DNA of 64,000 bases from Auanema rhodensis (Eukaryota > Nematoda > Chromadorea > Rhabditida > Rhabditidae): NCBI GenBank assembly GCA_964057225.1, contig OZ059898.1, positions 8,742,001 to 8,806,000 on the forward strand. The letters are read 5' to 3'. The notes under the pieces are model-generated. The model had not been told where the DNA came from and searched no databases. It worked only from the letters and a program-made list of their open reading frames with translations. The translations under genes and the position numbers were made by a program. This document shows positions 39,486-54,700 of the stretch, piece after piece (position 1 is the first letter of the stretch; every line of letters begins with the position of its first letter).

Positions 39486-41183
39486 ATGGGACCTGAATTA
39501 GATGAATGCGTATCAATATGTCCCATGACTATATATGCTAGTGATATTCTAAATAATGGGCCTACGGCGTTGTGCAGAGATTTAGCAAGCACTTCTAATA
39601 GAATTGGTAAAAATGATGATTCTTATGAATTAGTTAGAAGTCAAGTTACATCTCTGCTTATCTTCTATGCTCAGGATAGCAAAAATACATTTTTAGTTCT
39701 TGGCACCACTAAAGGGGAGGTTGTTCAGAAAATATAGCATATGTGAAGTTACAGTATTCTTCAGGTTCTATTTATTCCTATTGATGATTCGAAGGAAAAT
39801 TCCGATATATCCAAACACGAAGTTAATTCGTCATCTCCTGTTACTGCATTGGCGTATGGCAAAATATCTTCTCAGGAAGGGTATGTAGTTTAGTTTTTTA
39901 GATTTGAATAGTCACTGTTAGTTCAGATCTGAAGTTGTTGCCATATGCGCAGATGGAACAGCTGTTGCTTTAAGTCCTCCTAATTTAGTAGGAACTTGGG
40001 TTCCTGATCCTGTATTTGAGCAACGTCTACAAGTTAGAATTAACATTTTTTGAAAATCACTAGAAATATTTAGGCAAATATTACTTCTGCATATATCACC
40101 GATATTGACAAAGATAATCACCAAGAACTAGTTGCTATTCTTACGGATCGTGTGGGTTTGTTAGTATCAGAAGAATGAGATGAAATCATTACTACAGTAC
40201 GAACTTTCCGTTGGAGTCAAGCAGATAAAAGGCTCTTACCAATAAATAAATGGGAAGTTCCTTGCCAAATAACAGCTTTTGGAATTGGTGAAGCAGGGTG
40301 ATTTATTCGAACTGAATTTTATAAATATATCATGTTTTTAGAATTAACAGGAAAATGGAAGTTTGGCTTTCTCAGTTGGACAACACGTATTATGCTTGTT
40401 TGCCTTTATCAGGTTTGAGGGTTCTAGAAAGTTATGAATTGTTTTTGGTTTTTAGGAAAGTCGGATGTGAATATATGTAGACATACGAATATGCGAGATC
40501 GTGCCTTAATGGCAATACCAGTGAAAGCCGATTTCACAAATGTCCTTGGTGCTCTCATTAATCACGTTGTCATCATCTGTAAGTTCAACCGAACGGTTAT
40601 AACCCAAATTATGTTGAGAATGTTTAGATATTTCTATATAATAACAACGCTTATTCTATATTTTTATAATGCGAGTTCAGCAATATTTTAATTCAATGTT
40701 GAATTGTTGCATTAGTTCTAAAGAAACAAAATAATGCTTGTTGCTTTATCTATTAAGTAAACGACGTTTACAATTTTAGCAAATAATCAGGAGAAAGTCC
40801 TTCGACATTTTGGGTGGCCAGTAATTGCTACATCCATTGTACATTTTTCTAATTTCACCATCATTGTAACTCTTCATCTTCGAGGACAAGTTCTTCTGTA
40901 CGCTTTTAATCACAGAACTGGACCCAAAGTTTGTGACTATGAAAATATTATTTTATTAATTCTTATAATTCAGGAATCGGAAGTCTATCCTTATGAAAAG
41001 TTCACTTCACTACCGGCTAGTGAGAGGCTATTTGCTATTGCTAAAAATTATAGTGTATTAATTGGTGTTTCTGATTGTGAAGGGCGCTATGTTGTCTATG
41101 ATATCAATGTTTCAGACTTTTATAGAAAATTCGCTTTCACTGATTCTCTCAAATCTGGATTGATAAACTCAATATTAACTTGA
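39486..41183 (+). CDS. ITFG2: ITFG2-like FG-GAP/beta-propeller protein (396 aa)
   Basis: Nine exons: 39486-39719, 39765-39880, 39927-40032, 40074-40155, 40198-40297, 40342-40412, 40456-40578, 40780-40928 and 40974-41183. The best match is the blade TDIDKDNHQELVAILTDRVV followed by RTFRW, which mirrors the SDIDGDG...LVVGYTDRVVRAFRW of ITFG2. Other blades (FLVLGTTKGEV near residue 72, EVVAICADGTAVAL, VLLYAFNHRTG) have the same alternating pattern. ITFG2 is a subunit of KICSTOR, which tethers GATOR1 to lysosomes in amino-acid control of mTORC1. The start is chosen because CTTTCCAATAG lies just upstream (acceptor 39475). The N-terminal 40 residues are poorly conserved and the start could be wrong. 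Intron 7 (201 nt) is the longest. The gene is 193 bp behind UTP23. Confidence 0.82.
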
Positions 41184-41740
41184 TTTCATTCATTGTTAAG
41201 TATTTGTAAATATGTCTAGTGTGATAGGCATGCTAGTTAATTTACATACGAGTATTAACCTATTTGTGTGGGTCTTGATGTTGCCTTTCTCAAGTTCAAA
41301 TATGGCCAATATATCTTTCAGATTATTGATTGTATCATGATTATGGTCATAAAAATGACATTAAGACCCTTCTTTTGGGAAGATGGTCCGATATGTTCTC
41401 AGAAATGAGGTCTTGTTGTTTCCCATTCATGATAAATGCGTTTATTTAGTTTACGTTCTACACCCATGTTTTGCATCAATAAATATATTGTTTCATCTGT
41501 AAATATATCGATTCCTTTAAAAATTACACTAAAAATGATGATAACGATACGAAGAAGCAAGAACTAGTTAAACGACATGACACTTGGATTTCAAAAAACT
41601 TCACCTATTTCATTTCGTCAACGAAAAGGAACGCATGGATTTCATTCCATGTATTATTTCTCATTTTCGTATTTCTTTTCATTGTGTGATGGTTATTGTA
41701 CCATAAATATTTTTAGATACTTGTGAACACTAAAGCTCTT

Positions 41741-43764
41741 ATGGCGGATCAGACGGAGCAACAGGTAGTCAGTACTGCCGAGAAAGTTTTGGAGTTTCTT
41801 AATGATAGATCAAAGGTAAAAGCATTTATGTTACAAATTTATTTTGATGATGTTTTGTATAGAATTCCGGAATTGAAGATCTAACCAGTGTTGAATTTGC
41901 TGCATATCTCACTGAGACCGATCCTTTGAAACATCTCAGAGAACAGTTTCATTATCCCAAATGCAAAACTCTACCTGATGGTTTGTATTGTGTTTTTTAA
42001 ATACTCATTTTACTATTTAGTCGATGCGTCTGTATGTGATCTTGAGTCGGAGTCCATTTATTTATGTGGACATTCTCTGGGACTTTTACCAAAACCTACT
42101 GAACGTATTATGCAAGAGCAAATGAAAAAATGGGCAGAACTGTAAAGACATATCTTTCATAAAAGTTTTATTCGTTTTATTTAGTGGAGTATTCGGACAT
42201 TTGAATGGCGATCTACCTTGGGCTTACTGTGATGAAAAAGGTGTACCGGGTATAGCTCAATTGGTTGGAGCTAAGCCGGAAGAAGTTGCTTTGTGTAATG
42301 GACTTACCGTTAATATTCATGTGCTATTAGTCAGTTCATGCAAAACTATCTTTATGATTAAAATTTTTTTAGTCTGCTTTTTACAAGCCCACAGATACTA
42401 GACACAAAATTTTGATTGAGTCAAAAGCTTTTCCTTCTGATCATTACGCGGTTGAATCACAGATTCGTTTAAAAGGAAGAACTGTGGAAGAAAGCTTGGT
42501 AATTTACTCTTTACATCTTAATTTTAATATTACAGCCTATATTCTGTACTGTGTATCAATATTATTTTTAAGGTTTGTTTGAGTCCTCGTGAAGGTGAAG
42601 ACACTCTTCGCCAAGAAGACATTCTGGAGTATATTGAAAAGAATGGAGATCAGGTCTTGGACTTGTACAGAAGAGCTGTATTCAATAAAGAAATTATTTA
42701 GATCGCAGTAATTTGGTTTGCTGGAGTTCAGTATTACACAGGACAATTGTTTGACATGAAATCCATTACTGAGGCTGGACACCGTAAAGTAAGATGTTTT
42801 TCTGTTGATTCATGAATTGTTCATTAAATTGTGTAATATGCTTTAATCAAACTTTTATTTGAAGGGATGTTTAGTTGGTTTTGACCTGGCTCATGGTTTT
42901 ATTAATGTTCCTCTTCAACTTCATTATTGGGATGTTGATTTCGCAGCTTGGTGCTCTTACAAATACGGATGTACAGGTGCTGGGGGGTTAGCTGGACTCT
43001 TTGTTCACGAACGGTACGTTTAAACTTCAAAAATGAAAATGAAGTTAATATATTCAGGTTCAAGCATGATCAAAGAGATCGTATGCTTGGATGGTGGAGT
43101 CACAAAATGTCGACTAGATTTACTATGGATAATGGTTCGTAATAGTCATACTATGCTAATATAATATTTATTCTTAGTTCTTGACTTAGAAGAAGGTGCA
43201 TCAGGTTTCAGAATAAGTAATCCTCCAATTCATTTGGCTGTTCCTATTATGGGAATTTTAGAGGTATCCTATTTATATTTCATACTAAATATAATATATC
43301 GCATTGAGGTCCTAAGCACTGTACGCCTGGATGATCTCCGTAGTAGATCGTGCTACTTAACAGGATACTTGGAATTTTTGATAAAACATTTCTTTGCACC
43401 TGACTCTCCTCATCGGTTATTAATACTGTATAATTGATTTTTCATTTATATTTTGTGTTATAGAACTGGAGACATTTCCTGTGAAATAATAACTCCAGCA
43501 GAATTTCATCAGCGGGGATGTCAGCTTTCTTTAAAATTCAATGTTCCCATTGATGCCATTTATAGTGAACTGGTAAAGAGAGGATGTGCTGTAAGTTATA
43601 AGCATTGGATCTCAGATTAACTTTAAAACTTTCAGCTCGACAAACGGTATCCTTATGTAATCCGAATTTCTGCTGTTCACTTGTATAATAATTATAACGA
43701 TTGTCGTCGATTCGTAAGTGCACTTCTGGAAGCTGCTTCAATCGTCCAAGAAAATAAAGCTTGA
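41741..43764 (+). CDS. kynu-1: Kynureninase (475 aa)
   Basis: Thirteen exons: 41741-41815, 41863-41980, 42021-42141, 42185-42329, 42373-42498, 42573-42653, 42702-42788, 42865-43013, 43058-43134, 43178-43263, 43309-43415, 43464-43590 and 43636-43764. It is a PLP enzyme of the aminotransferase V fold. Conserved blocks are [20 protein letters not shown] (Asp258 and His261 contact PLP), the Schiff-base Lys284 in [19 protein letters not shown] and RISAVHLYN. It cleaves kynurenine and 3-hydroxykynurenine to anthranilate and 3-hydroxyanthranilate. In nematodes this also supplies the ring for rhodoquinone, the anaerobic electron carrier. Length matches the family. The acceptor before exon 11 is the weak ATTGAG. 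TTTTTAG at 41716 precedes the start by 24 bases, so an SL is likely. The 557-bp gap from ITFG2 may hold its own promoter. Confidence 0.97.
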
Positions 43765-44212
43765 ATGAGTTGTTCTCTCATCATAATATAGAAGATGTTG
43801 TCACTCCCAATAAATTTCAATGATATATATATGTGTTGATTTTTATCCCAAATTAAAAAAAATTCCTTAAAGATTTAATCGCGATTTATGTTGTCAATCA
43901 TTCCTAATGTCGATAAAAATAGTTTATTCAAAAAATTATCAGAATTCTTTACATATAACTGTCATATATGATTGACATCTTTCTTCATTTTCATATACAG
44001 GACAAGATGAAAATATGGTCTTGGCACGAACAGCCGGATTGCAGAACTCAAAATTTTACACAATTGAACAGTCTTAGTAACTTTAAAGTGAAATACCTTT
44101 TTAAATTTTTTATTTTCTAAAATTTTAAAAATTGTCGTGCTAAAGTTTTAATTACCTAATTCTAGGTACCCAAGGATCAACTTGGTTATTAGGTTGATTA
44201 AAATAGAAGAAG

Positions 44213-46636
<2,424 letters not shown>

Positions 46637-48021
46637 ATAAAGAAACCATTGGTACAATTTCTAGTTTTTATTTGGGAATTGTTTTTTTTTCGTTATATTT
46701 TTTGTTGTACTTGTTATACGATAATTTTTTTTTACTTTAAAGTTTTGAAAATTGAATAAAAAATGTTGTAAGGGAAATATCGTTCTACTTCTATATGAAC
46801 AATTCATATGGTTTTTCGATATAAAATGATCGAAATAAAATTCTTGAATAAAAATTCATTGAACGGCAAATAGAAGTAGCAGGAATAAAATAGCATAACG
46901 CCAGCGAAGCATATGGATTAGACGATTGAAAACTTTTTATCAAACTTGAAAGTTGGATAAGAAGTTAGAGAAATTTCTGGATTTTTTATTACGTTGTTGT
47001 TAAGTATATTGTAAATTGTAGAAATTGTACTATTAAGTTCATTAGTGTTATCATTTCCAGAAAAAGAAGAGATTTTTTATTGACAGTTCCAGTTATATTT
47101 CTAGTATTAAGTGTAAAGTAGAAATTTGATGTTTTTTTTTTAAAAAACCCATACTAATGACGATAGCAAAAAGCTGGTATCATTTAAAAAATTTATATGA
47201 ACAGTATCATTTCAAGGATCGAAAATTATTCTGGGAATTTATTGCAGATTGTTAAAGTTTACTTTCTGAACAGTTCTATACCAGAACTACTGCTACTTAG
47301 ATGCAACGGCTTTCATATCAAAATTCAGAATCAATGATTTTCTTAAATTGGTTTTTATATCTTTTTTTACGAAACCTTAACAAGATAAATATTATTCAAG
47401 ATGATAAAAGTTGACATAAGGTAAATGATAGAAGTGTATTAATTTTGTCTTAGTTTTGTTGTGATTATTTCTGAAGGAGGAAACAAATATATATTTCCAA
47501 ACACGTTTTTATATGTTTGAAATACAAGAAAACAAATACTAATTGTAAAAAAAAACAGATTCGAAAAAATAATATCATTCCTAGATTTCTTGGTACAAGT
47601 TTTAAAACTCATTTCTAGTTTCTTTGATTTTGTGCAATTTGTTATCGTCATTATCCTGTTTGATCATCAGCTTAGTGCTGTTCAAAATGAGTTAACTGTT
47701 GACATAAGTTTACCGGGAATGATAATGCTGAGAAAGTCAACTGCTTTTTAGTTAACTGACGCATGGAAATCATAATTTTGTAAAAGTAGTTTGAAACTTT
47801 TACATCCTAACAGCAAAATCATTCAAGAAATATAATTGTAGTTAAACACAGTTGTAATCCAATACAGTTGAAATTCGCAAATTTCATTCGCAAAATTAGT
47901 TCACAACATCAAAACAAATCTTGCAATTAATGCTTAAGAAAGATTGGATTCTTAATATCCTATTAGAAAAATAACAATCACTTAAGTAAAAATTAAGGAA
48001 CACTAATATTAGCCTAATAAT
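46637..48021. other. Convergent intergenic interval
   Basis: 1.4 kb between the 3' ends of kars-1 (+) and the Ly6-like gene (-). It holds kars-1 polyA signals (46636-46641 and a second AATAAA near 46755) and AT-rich sequence. No coding exon is supported. Confidence 0.5.
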
Positions 48022-48643
48022 TTATAAGAAATAGGCAGAAAGAAGAGCAATGCAGAAAGTGAGGTAGTATCCAAGGCCAGAAACGGAGTTACATGGAGTG
48101 CCCTAAAATATACGATTTTGATTCTTGGATAGTCAAGTGTGAAACAAACGTTTTCGGATTTACTACATTGATAGAAAATCTTGTAGATAGCGAAATTTCC
48201 GGTTTTCTTGTAACCATCAACGTCTGCACCAGTATAGGCACATTCTCTGATGGTGGTCTCCTCGTTTTCAACTTTCTAAACAAACACTTGAACAGATGAA
48301 TGAAAACACAAGCAAAACCTGAAGAATTTTACGGCATCCTATAGCATTAAGCTTTTCTTTTTGGAATTGTACTTCAATAGATGGGCATGGCTGAAAATTA
48401 GCAAATTCATAATCAAATAAATATTTTATTTTACCTTAATTAACTTATCTGACTTTCCGGGTTCAATAACATCGCAATGTTTGTCGATGTTGGAGATGCA
48501 GGAGTAACATGAGACATCCTCGCTTCTAAAATTTACGATATACTAAGATAGAAAGGCAGGTGATTCAAATGAAACAATTGTTTCCCAACTTACCTTACTC
48601 CAAGCACGAAGAGTGCAGCTAAAATTAAGATGGACGATCGCAT
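48022..48643 (-). CDS. Ly6/three-finger GPI-anchored protein (139 aa)
   Basis: Five exons: 48643-48594, 48525-48435, 48390-48319, 48275-48150 and 48102-48022. The signal peptide MRSSILILAALFVLGV is followed by a short mature domain with eight cysteines. It opens with VSCYSC and closes with GTPCN, the Cys-Asn end typical of the Ly-6/uPAR three-finger fold. A Ser/Gly site and a C-terminal hydrophobic stretch (YYLTFCIALLSAYFL) then stop the protein, which is a GPI-anchor signal. Such proteins sit on the outer membrane and often modulate ion channels or receptors (quiver/sleepless, ODR-2/HOT families). The donor of intron 4 is GTTTGT at 48149; an earlier GT would destroy the conserved CN motif, which is why it was rejected. 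I cannot name the orthologue. Confidence 0.88.
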
Positions 48644-50903
48644 CCCCACTTGAACTGCCGGATCTGAATCTGTGTAATGTTAGTACTGATCTATCATCGA
48701 CCATTAACATCGCAAATCAAATATGAATCAAGAATACAAAGAAAAGCAAAATAAGGATAACTAATATAGAGAAAAAAGGAAATTTCGCTGCTGAGTTTAA
48801 GAGCAATATTAGAACAAATTATTTTATAATGTTATTCATGAAAACTCCCGTTAGTTGAAAATGTGCTGCAAAACCCAATGCTGGAGGTCTGAGCTTTAAA
48901 GCCATTTAAGGCTGGAGAGCGTGCGTGTCTGAATGTAAATTCACGCAGCAGGTTCTAGAACTGGTAGTTGGAAGAGGAAAAGAGAATTAGACTAGGCAGT
49001 AGTTCAATATTAAGTTAAGTAAAAGAAAAGGATTGTGCCATCTCTTCGTACCCCCCGAAGCAAAGCGAGTCAACGTCGTGATAGTCTTCGGCAACTATTT
49101 ACATACATCGGGATAGAAGGCTATAATGACACGAGAACTAAAAATGAAAAGAGACGTGGTTTTGAGGACGGAAGTAATAATAAGAGATGGAGAGAAAACG
49201 AGACTGCTGTCGAAACCAAAAGAAAAGGTGAGAGAAGAAGGAGCAACAAGAGTACTATCAGCCTAGAGACGAAGTCTAACCAGCAACAGCAGCATCAGCA
49301 GCACAGGAAGAACAAATAGAAATGTGCATCAATGATTGCAACCAGCAGCGTATTGTAATAGAAAATAGCTTAAAACTATCCAAAAAATATAGTGAGCATA
49401 GAAGGAAATTAGTTTTCAACTACCAAAAAGGATAAAATGAGTCTGAAACATAAGCAGTTATATTTCCAGGAAGTATATATTGCCTAGTAAAATCCGTAGA
49501 AACTCGATGCTTAATCGATATCGAGTCGCGCGATGATTGGAAGGATAGCGCCAGCTGCGGAGGTCCCAGTGACAATGATAGAAGAAAACTATGCCAAATA
49601 CTCCACGGTGTTAAATATAATGAACGGAAGTGGTAACTTGAGATGAGCAAGAACATAACCAATAAATTTATGCAAAACAATAACTTATCAACATATAATC
49701 AAATGAAATATAATGAATGAAGAGAAAGCATTGATTGAAAGAGAGAAGCTGAAGTAGCTTTAATCCAATGAATGACCAAATGTTTATATAAAGTTGTTTG
49801 TCCTCATGTACGATAGGAGAAGACAGAAAAAAGAAGAAGAACAATCATAGATATAACTAACGTTATAACAGATTTAAAGTATTAGGATGGACATGGGCTA
49901 ACACAAATGAACTAAAATTAGAGCAGATACTGTGGGCCCCAGCTTGCCAAATTCGTATCAATCTGTATCGGCTTGTCTACAATTCGCTCTTTCTTAGTTG
50001 ACAAGCTCTCTCCTCTTTACATTGGTTTCATTTTTCGCCCAGTATTACTTCTATCACTCGCTCGTTCTTTCTATTCATTCTGTCTCTTTATCTTCACGCT
50101 CTCTCTTTTCCTCTCTTTTCTCTCTATATGTCATCTTCTCCGTAACATTTTATATACATATACAGATATGTATGTTCCCTCCCCTTCATACTTTCTACAC
50201 ACTATTTTTCTCTCTAATCTAATATATCGCTCTTTTTCTCACACGGTCTTAACAACCTGCATAGGGTCCTGGTTATTATTTTATGAGCCGAATCTGATAG
50301 TTCACGACAAAGCAAGAAGATGTAACACGACGATCAAAGGTGAAACGACAATGGACCTATCGGAAAGACAACGTTTGCTAAATTTATCTATAGAACCGTC
50401 GGTTTGCTTGATAAGTGATTTTGAAGCAAACGTCATGTCACATTGAATATCTAAACTTTTTCAACAACAGACTGTATCGTTCATAAATTTATTAATGCAT
50501 ATACCTATTTTTAGAAGAGAGCTTTGGAATTTAGCAATTGAAGCTCAATTATAGATTTTTTATTATTCTTCTAATTGTTTTTACGAAATTAAACAAGAAC
50601 TGTCTTGATCTTCAAATGTTTTTCTTAAAATTATCAACTTATAAGTATAGATGGTTTTGTTCCTTTCTTATAATCAAATAAATAAATAATTTTATGAGTA
50701 GTTTCGAAGATTTAAATTATAAAAAAAACTGGCAAATTTCAATTTTTTATATCTCCGTAGGAGAAAGGTTAAGCTAAGTAGACACAACAAGAAAAGTCGA
50801 GCAAAATCAGAGATTGCCAACAAAAGAAACTTCAATTTAGAGAGACAATTTCAAAGAATAAAAGGACTCCTTGAGAATAAAGGAGTAGGATAGAGAGGTA
50901 TAT

Positions 50904-50956
<53 letters not shown>

Positions 50957-51769
50957 GGAATGATTCTTTACTGGAAGTCTTGCAGGCAATGCTCTATTCT
51001 TGTTCGAAATACATTCTGAGATTGAATGCTTAAGGCAGTAGGCAGGTACAAGCATAATTACAAATATAAATAAAGAGTTAAAAAACATACAATTCGGATA
51101 TATACATACATATATCTTTAAAGGATCTTAAAATTTTAAAAAGTTATGAGCATAATTAGGGAGGAGCTCCTGGCTACTCGTCAGTTATCTATATGTGTTA
51201 CGCAAAAACATTGATTTTGATTACATTAGGAATAAAAAAATACAATGGATAACATTACGAGGCAGAAAAATTAAAAAAGAAAACGAGCTCATTGCTGGAC
51301 AAGAAAAAAGGACTAGAAAATGACAATTCTTTGGATATTAGTAACCGAATTGAAATCGTGAAAAATCATCAACGGAGTAATATACAAGAAAAGTTAACAG
51401 AATTTTTAAACAGAAAAACAATACTTACATGTTATTAAAAATAAAGGAATAATCTATATATAAGAAAATAATATGAGGAGCTCATCTATGTCACTAAGAA
51501 TGTGTGAGAACTTGAAAAGCGGATGGAATTACTATTCTGGTCAATCAAAAGACAAAACGACGATCAGACCAAAACCAAATAGATAACAAAAATAATTATG
51601 GCACTAAGAAACATGTAAAACGCAAATAATTTACGAAATCTATATGTAAAGTGACTTTTCGATGTTGCTGAATGAATACAATTTAAATTATTTTCAAATA
51701 TTACATGGATAGTTTAAGAAGGTTTTGGATTAATCGTCTTTATCTTATTAATGGTTTAAATAGTAATGT
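48644..51769. other. Gene-free interval with strand-asymmetric CT and GA tracts
   Basis: About 3.1 kb between the 5' end of the Ly6-like gene and the 3' end of the F-box gene. A long CT-rich plus-strand tract runs about 49985-50240 and produces a 157-codon open frame of Leu/Ser/Phe composition that I regard as spurious. A Gln/Arg-rich open frame at 49035-49319 likewise lacks support. The (GA)n repeat is listed separately. Confidence 0.5.
50906..50957. repeat. (GA)n microsatellite
   Basis: About 26 GA units with a single interruption (a C at 50944). Such runs can act as GAGA-factor sites or simply be length-polymorphic. Confidence 0.9.
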
Positions 51770-54700
51770 TCATGGCCCAGTAGCAACTTCAACTACAGGT
51801 GCATCATCAAGCTCGCTGGTTGCTTCACTTGATTCTGACGATAAGCCTCGAGAACCACCTCCATCAGAGTTGGGATACTCTTCGAAATCACCAATCATTG
51901 CCTGCAAAAGATTGAATAAACCACAAAGAATTGTAAATTCTATTGAATTCTTGTTATTATTACATCATAAACTAATAGCTATGTCTACCCCCTTGAAAAG
52001 TAATTTAGGTTTTTTAAGCCAAAAATGAATCAAAATAGTGTTATCAATTTAGTGATAATGATAGAAACGTATTGCCAACAAGAAAATTGAATAATGAATT
52101 TCTTCAGTAAAGATGAAAATTCAAAATTATAATAGAAAAAACTTACTTTGAGGCCAACAATTTCTCCACGAACAACAAGCAATTGAGGTAAGTTTCTGAA
52201 ATCTTGTAAAACCTCGTAGTTACGGCATCCATGTACAATAACCTATAATTCAAAAAATATAAGTATTAATTATACAGTTATATATATATATAGAAACATG
52301 ACTCAAAATAATGATATTACCTTTTTCAAGAGTTTATGATTTGCAAGCTCTACAACTGTTGCTCTGTTGATTTTTTCCAAATCAAGTTCACGTAAATAAA
52401 TAAACTGAAAGTATATTATTCTATATATATATAATACTATAGAATATCTTTTTTTACCTGTAAGTTAGGCATGCATTTGGCCATGTAACTGAACAGTGAA
52501 TCAGGTAAAAATGGATAATCCACTGGCTTGTCAACGAGACATACTCTTTCCACTCTCTGCTCAAATTTATGAAGAATTGCCATGAGTGGTCCCTGAAACA
52601 TCAAAAGTTTAATTTTTTTTTCTGTAAATCTCAAGAGAAGACATTTCATTAAATTTACATATATACATTAGTTGTTGAACATTTTGTACATTTTGATTAA
52701 TAGCATTTTTTTTAAAGAAACATATGTTCTTAAGTTTATGTTCTGACATAGTTTGAAACTATTAAAATCTTTCTTTTAACTTCATTTTATTTGATTTTTT
52801 CTCCGGCATCATCATACTCTCTAACATCTTTTTGGTGTGAGATAAAATTGAAGTTGTTTGATCTTAAGATGTTCAACAAAAATATTTTTCATGTAGGTTT
52901 TTCATCTTTCAATGTATCTCTGATGTATACTAATGTATAGATGTAACATAGTAGATATTAGTATATAATCCATTTAAAGAACTACATGAAACGCTTTTAC
53001 TATTTCAAATTCTCATGAGATTTCCAAAATCCATAAAATCTTAATTCCATTCAATATTATTTGAAAAGAAAAAGAATATTTGATTAAATTGTAATTAGTA
53101 TGTCTTTCATAGAAACATTTATTGAAAAAGTTTTGAAAGCTTTTATAGAATCCTCAAAAGCTTGGCACATTTTTTATTTTCTTCAAGATGATCTTTTATC
53201 GGATAGAAATATCTTCGCCTTGTCTTTTTTAAATGACCTGCTCTCTGTGGAATTTCTCTAGAGAGCACACAACCACTTCCTAGGCGATCCATCTCTAAGA
53301 TTGCGAAAACGCTTGAGGATTTCCTTTTTATGTTCTCTATCTCTGATTTTTCTTCATCTGCCTCCCTTTACGGAGTGTAAGATAGAAAATTTATGAAATA
53401 GAGAAAATTAGAAGGAAGAAAACCAAATGGCCTGTCAGAAATGGCGAAACTAAAGCACAAAATGCAATTCACATGGGACAGTCTCCCAGACAACACGGAC
53501 GATCAATTTACACAACCATTAAGATACTTCTTAAGTAGAAGTGCTAATCACAATATGTATATATTGAATATAATAATACAAATATATATAAATAGGCAAA
53601 AATATTTGATTGTTTTAAATATTTTAATAATATTTAAAACTTTGAATATATGATAAAGAAATAAATTTCATAAAAAAATATATAAATTTATATTTCAAAA
53701 AAAACAACAACAAGATAATACAATAAAAGTTACTACTTCTTCTTATGGTATACTATTTGTTTTATGATTCTCTATATAAGTTGATTTTTATCTTTTTTTT
53801 TTGTTTCAAATCTTCTACTAAAAAGTTTCATCTCTTCTTGTCATATGACATTTAGAAAGAATACTGAAGAGTGAGTGATGTGAATAAAAATTATAATAAA
53901 AATGACATATTGTTATTAGAAAAGAAGAATTCTTTAATATGTTTTCTTAAATTTTCTCTTAAAATTTTAATTCAGCCTTAACATATATCCGTATATAATA
54001 GATACAATTAGAGTAAAGTGTTGCTTACATATATCGTAAATTCAGCATTTTAGTACCAGAAAACATTGTTTTATCGAATATTTATCTGACAGGTTTAATC
54101 ATAAAAGTAGTTGAAAAAAATATTTTAATACCACTTTTATAATTAAATTAATGAAACAATTTTTATAAATGTTTTGTTTAGTATATTCTTTACTATATAT
54201 ATATGTAAAACTTTTTTTTATGTAAAAGAGGATAAACAAAGAGGTAATATATTTTCTCTTTCCCAACTTATCTTCAAGTCTTGGTGAGTTCACACTTGCA
54301 TATAACCAATGGCTTTATTTGTTTTGAAATTTTTTTTGTTTAGAAGAAAACATGAAAGAATCATTGCTTTGAAGCCTAAAATAGGGAAAAGATTGATACA
54401 TTTTCGTCCTCATGACAACAAATTCTTTAAACTTGATTGATCTTTGCGAATATCTTCAAAAAGCTCTAGTATCCTCTTTTTTTGGTGACAAACTTCAAAA
54501 AGAAAAATGTAAACTAAAAGAAGTTTCACTATGCATAGAAAATAGATAAAAAAAAGAAAATAGAAAGAAGATCTGTTCATGTAATTTTCCCAACTTCTGG
54601 GCTACTTAGTAGATTAACTCATAGATTTTTGTTAAATTTATTCCGAGAATTTGAAGCAGTTTCAACGATAGAAGTTTTCTGTCATTCTTTAAAAAGTTAA

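Noticed and set aside
49035-49319. Arg/Gln-rich frame ending QQQQHQQHRKNK
   Set aside because: CAG-type low complexity, no acceptor, donor or family support.
49973-50446. 157-codon open frame, plus strand
   Set aside because: It runs through a CT-rich tract that rarely makes stop codons, its composition is almost only Leu, Ser, Phe and Ile, and no splice or family evidence exists.
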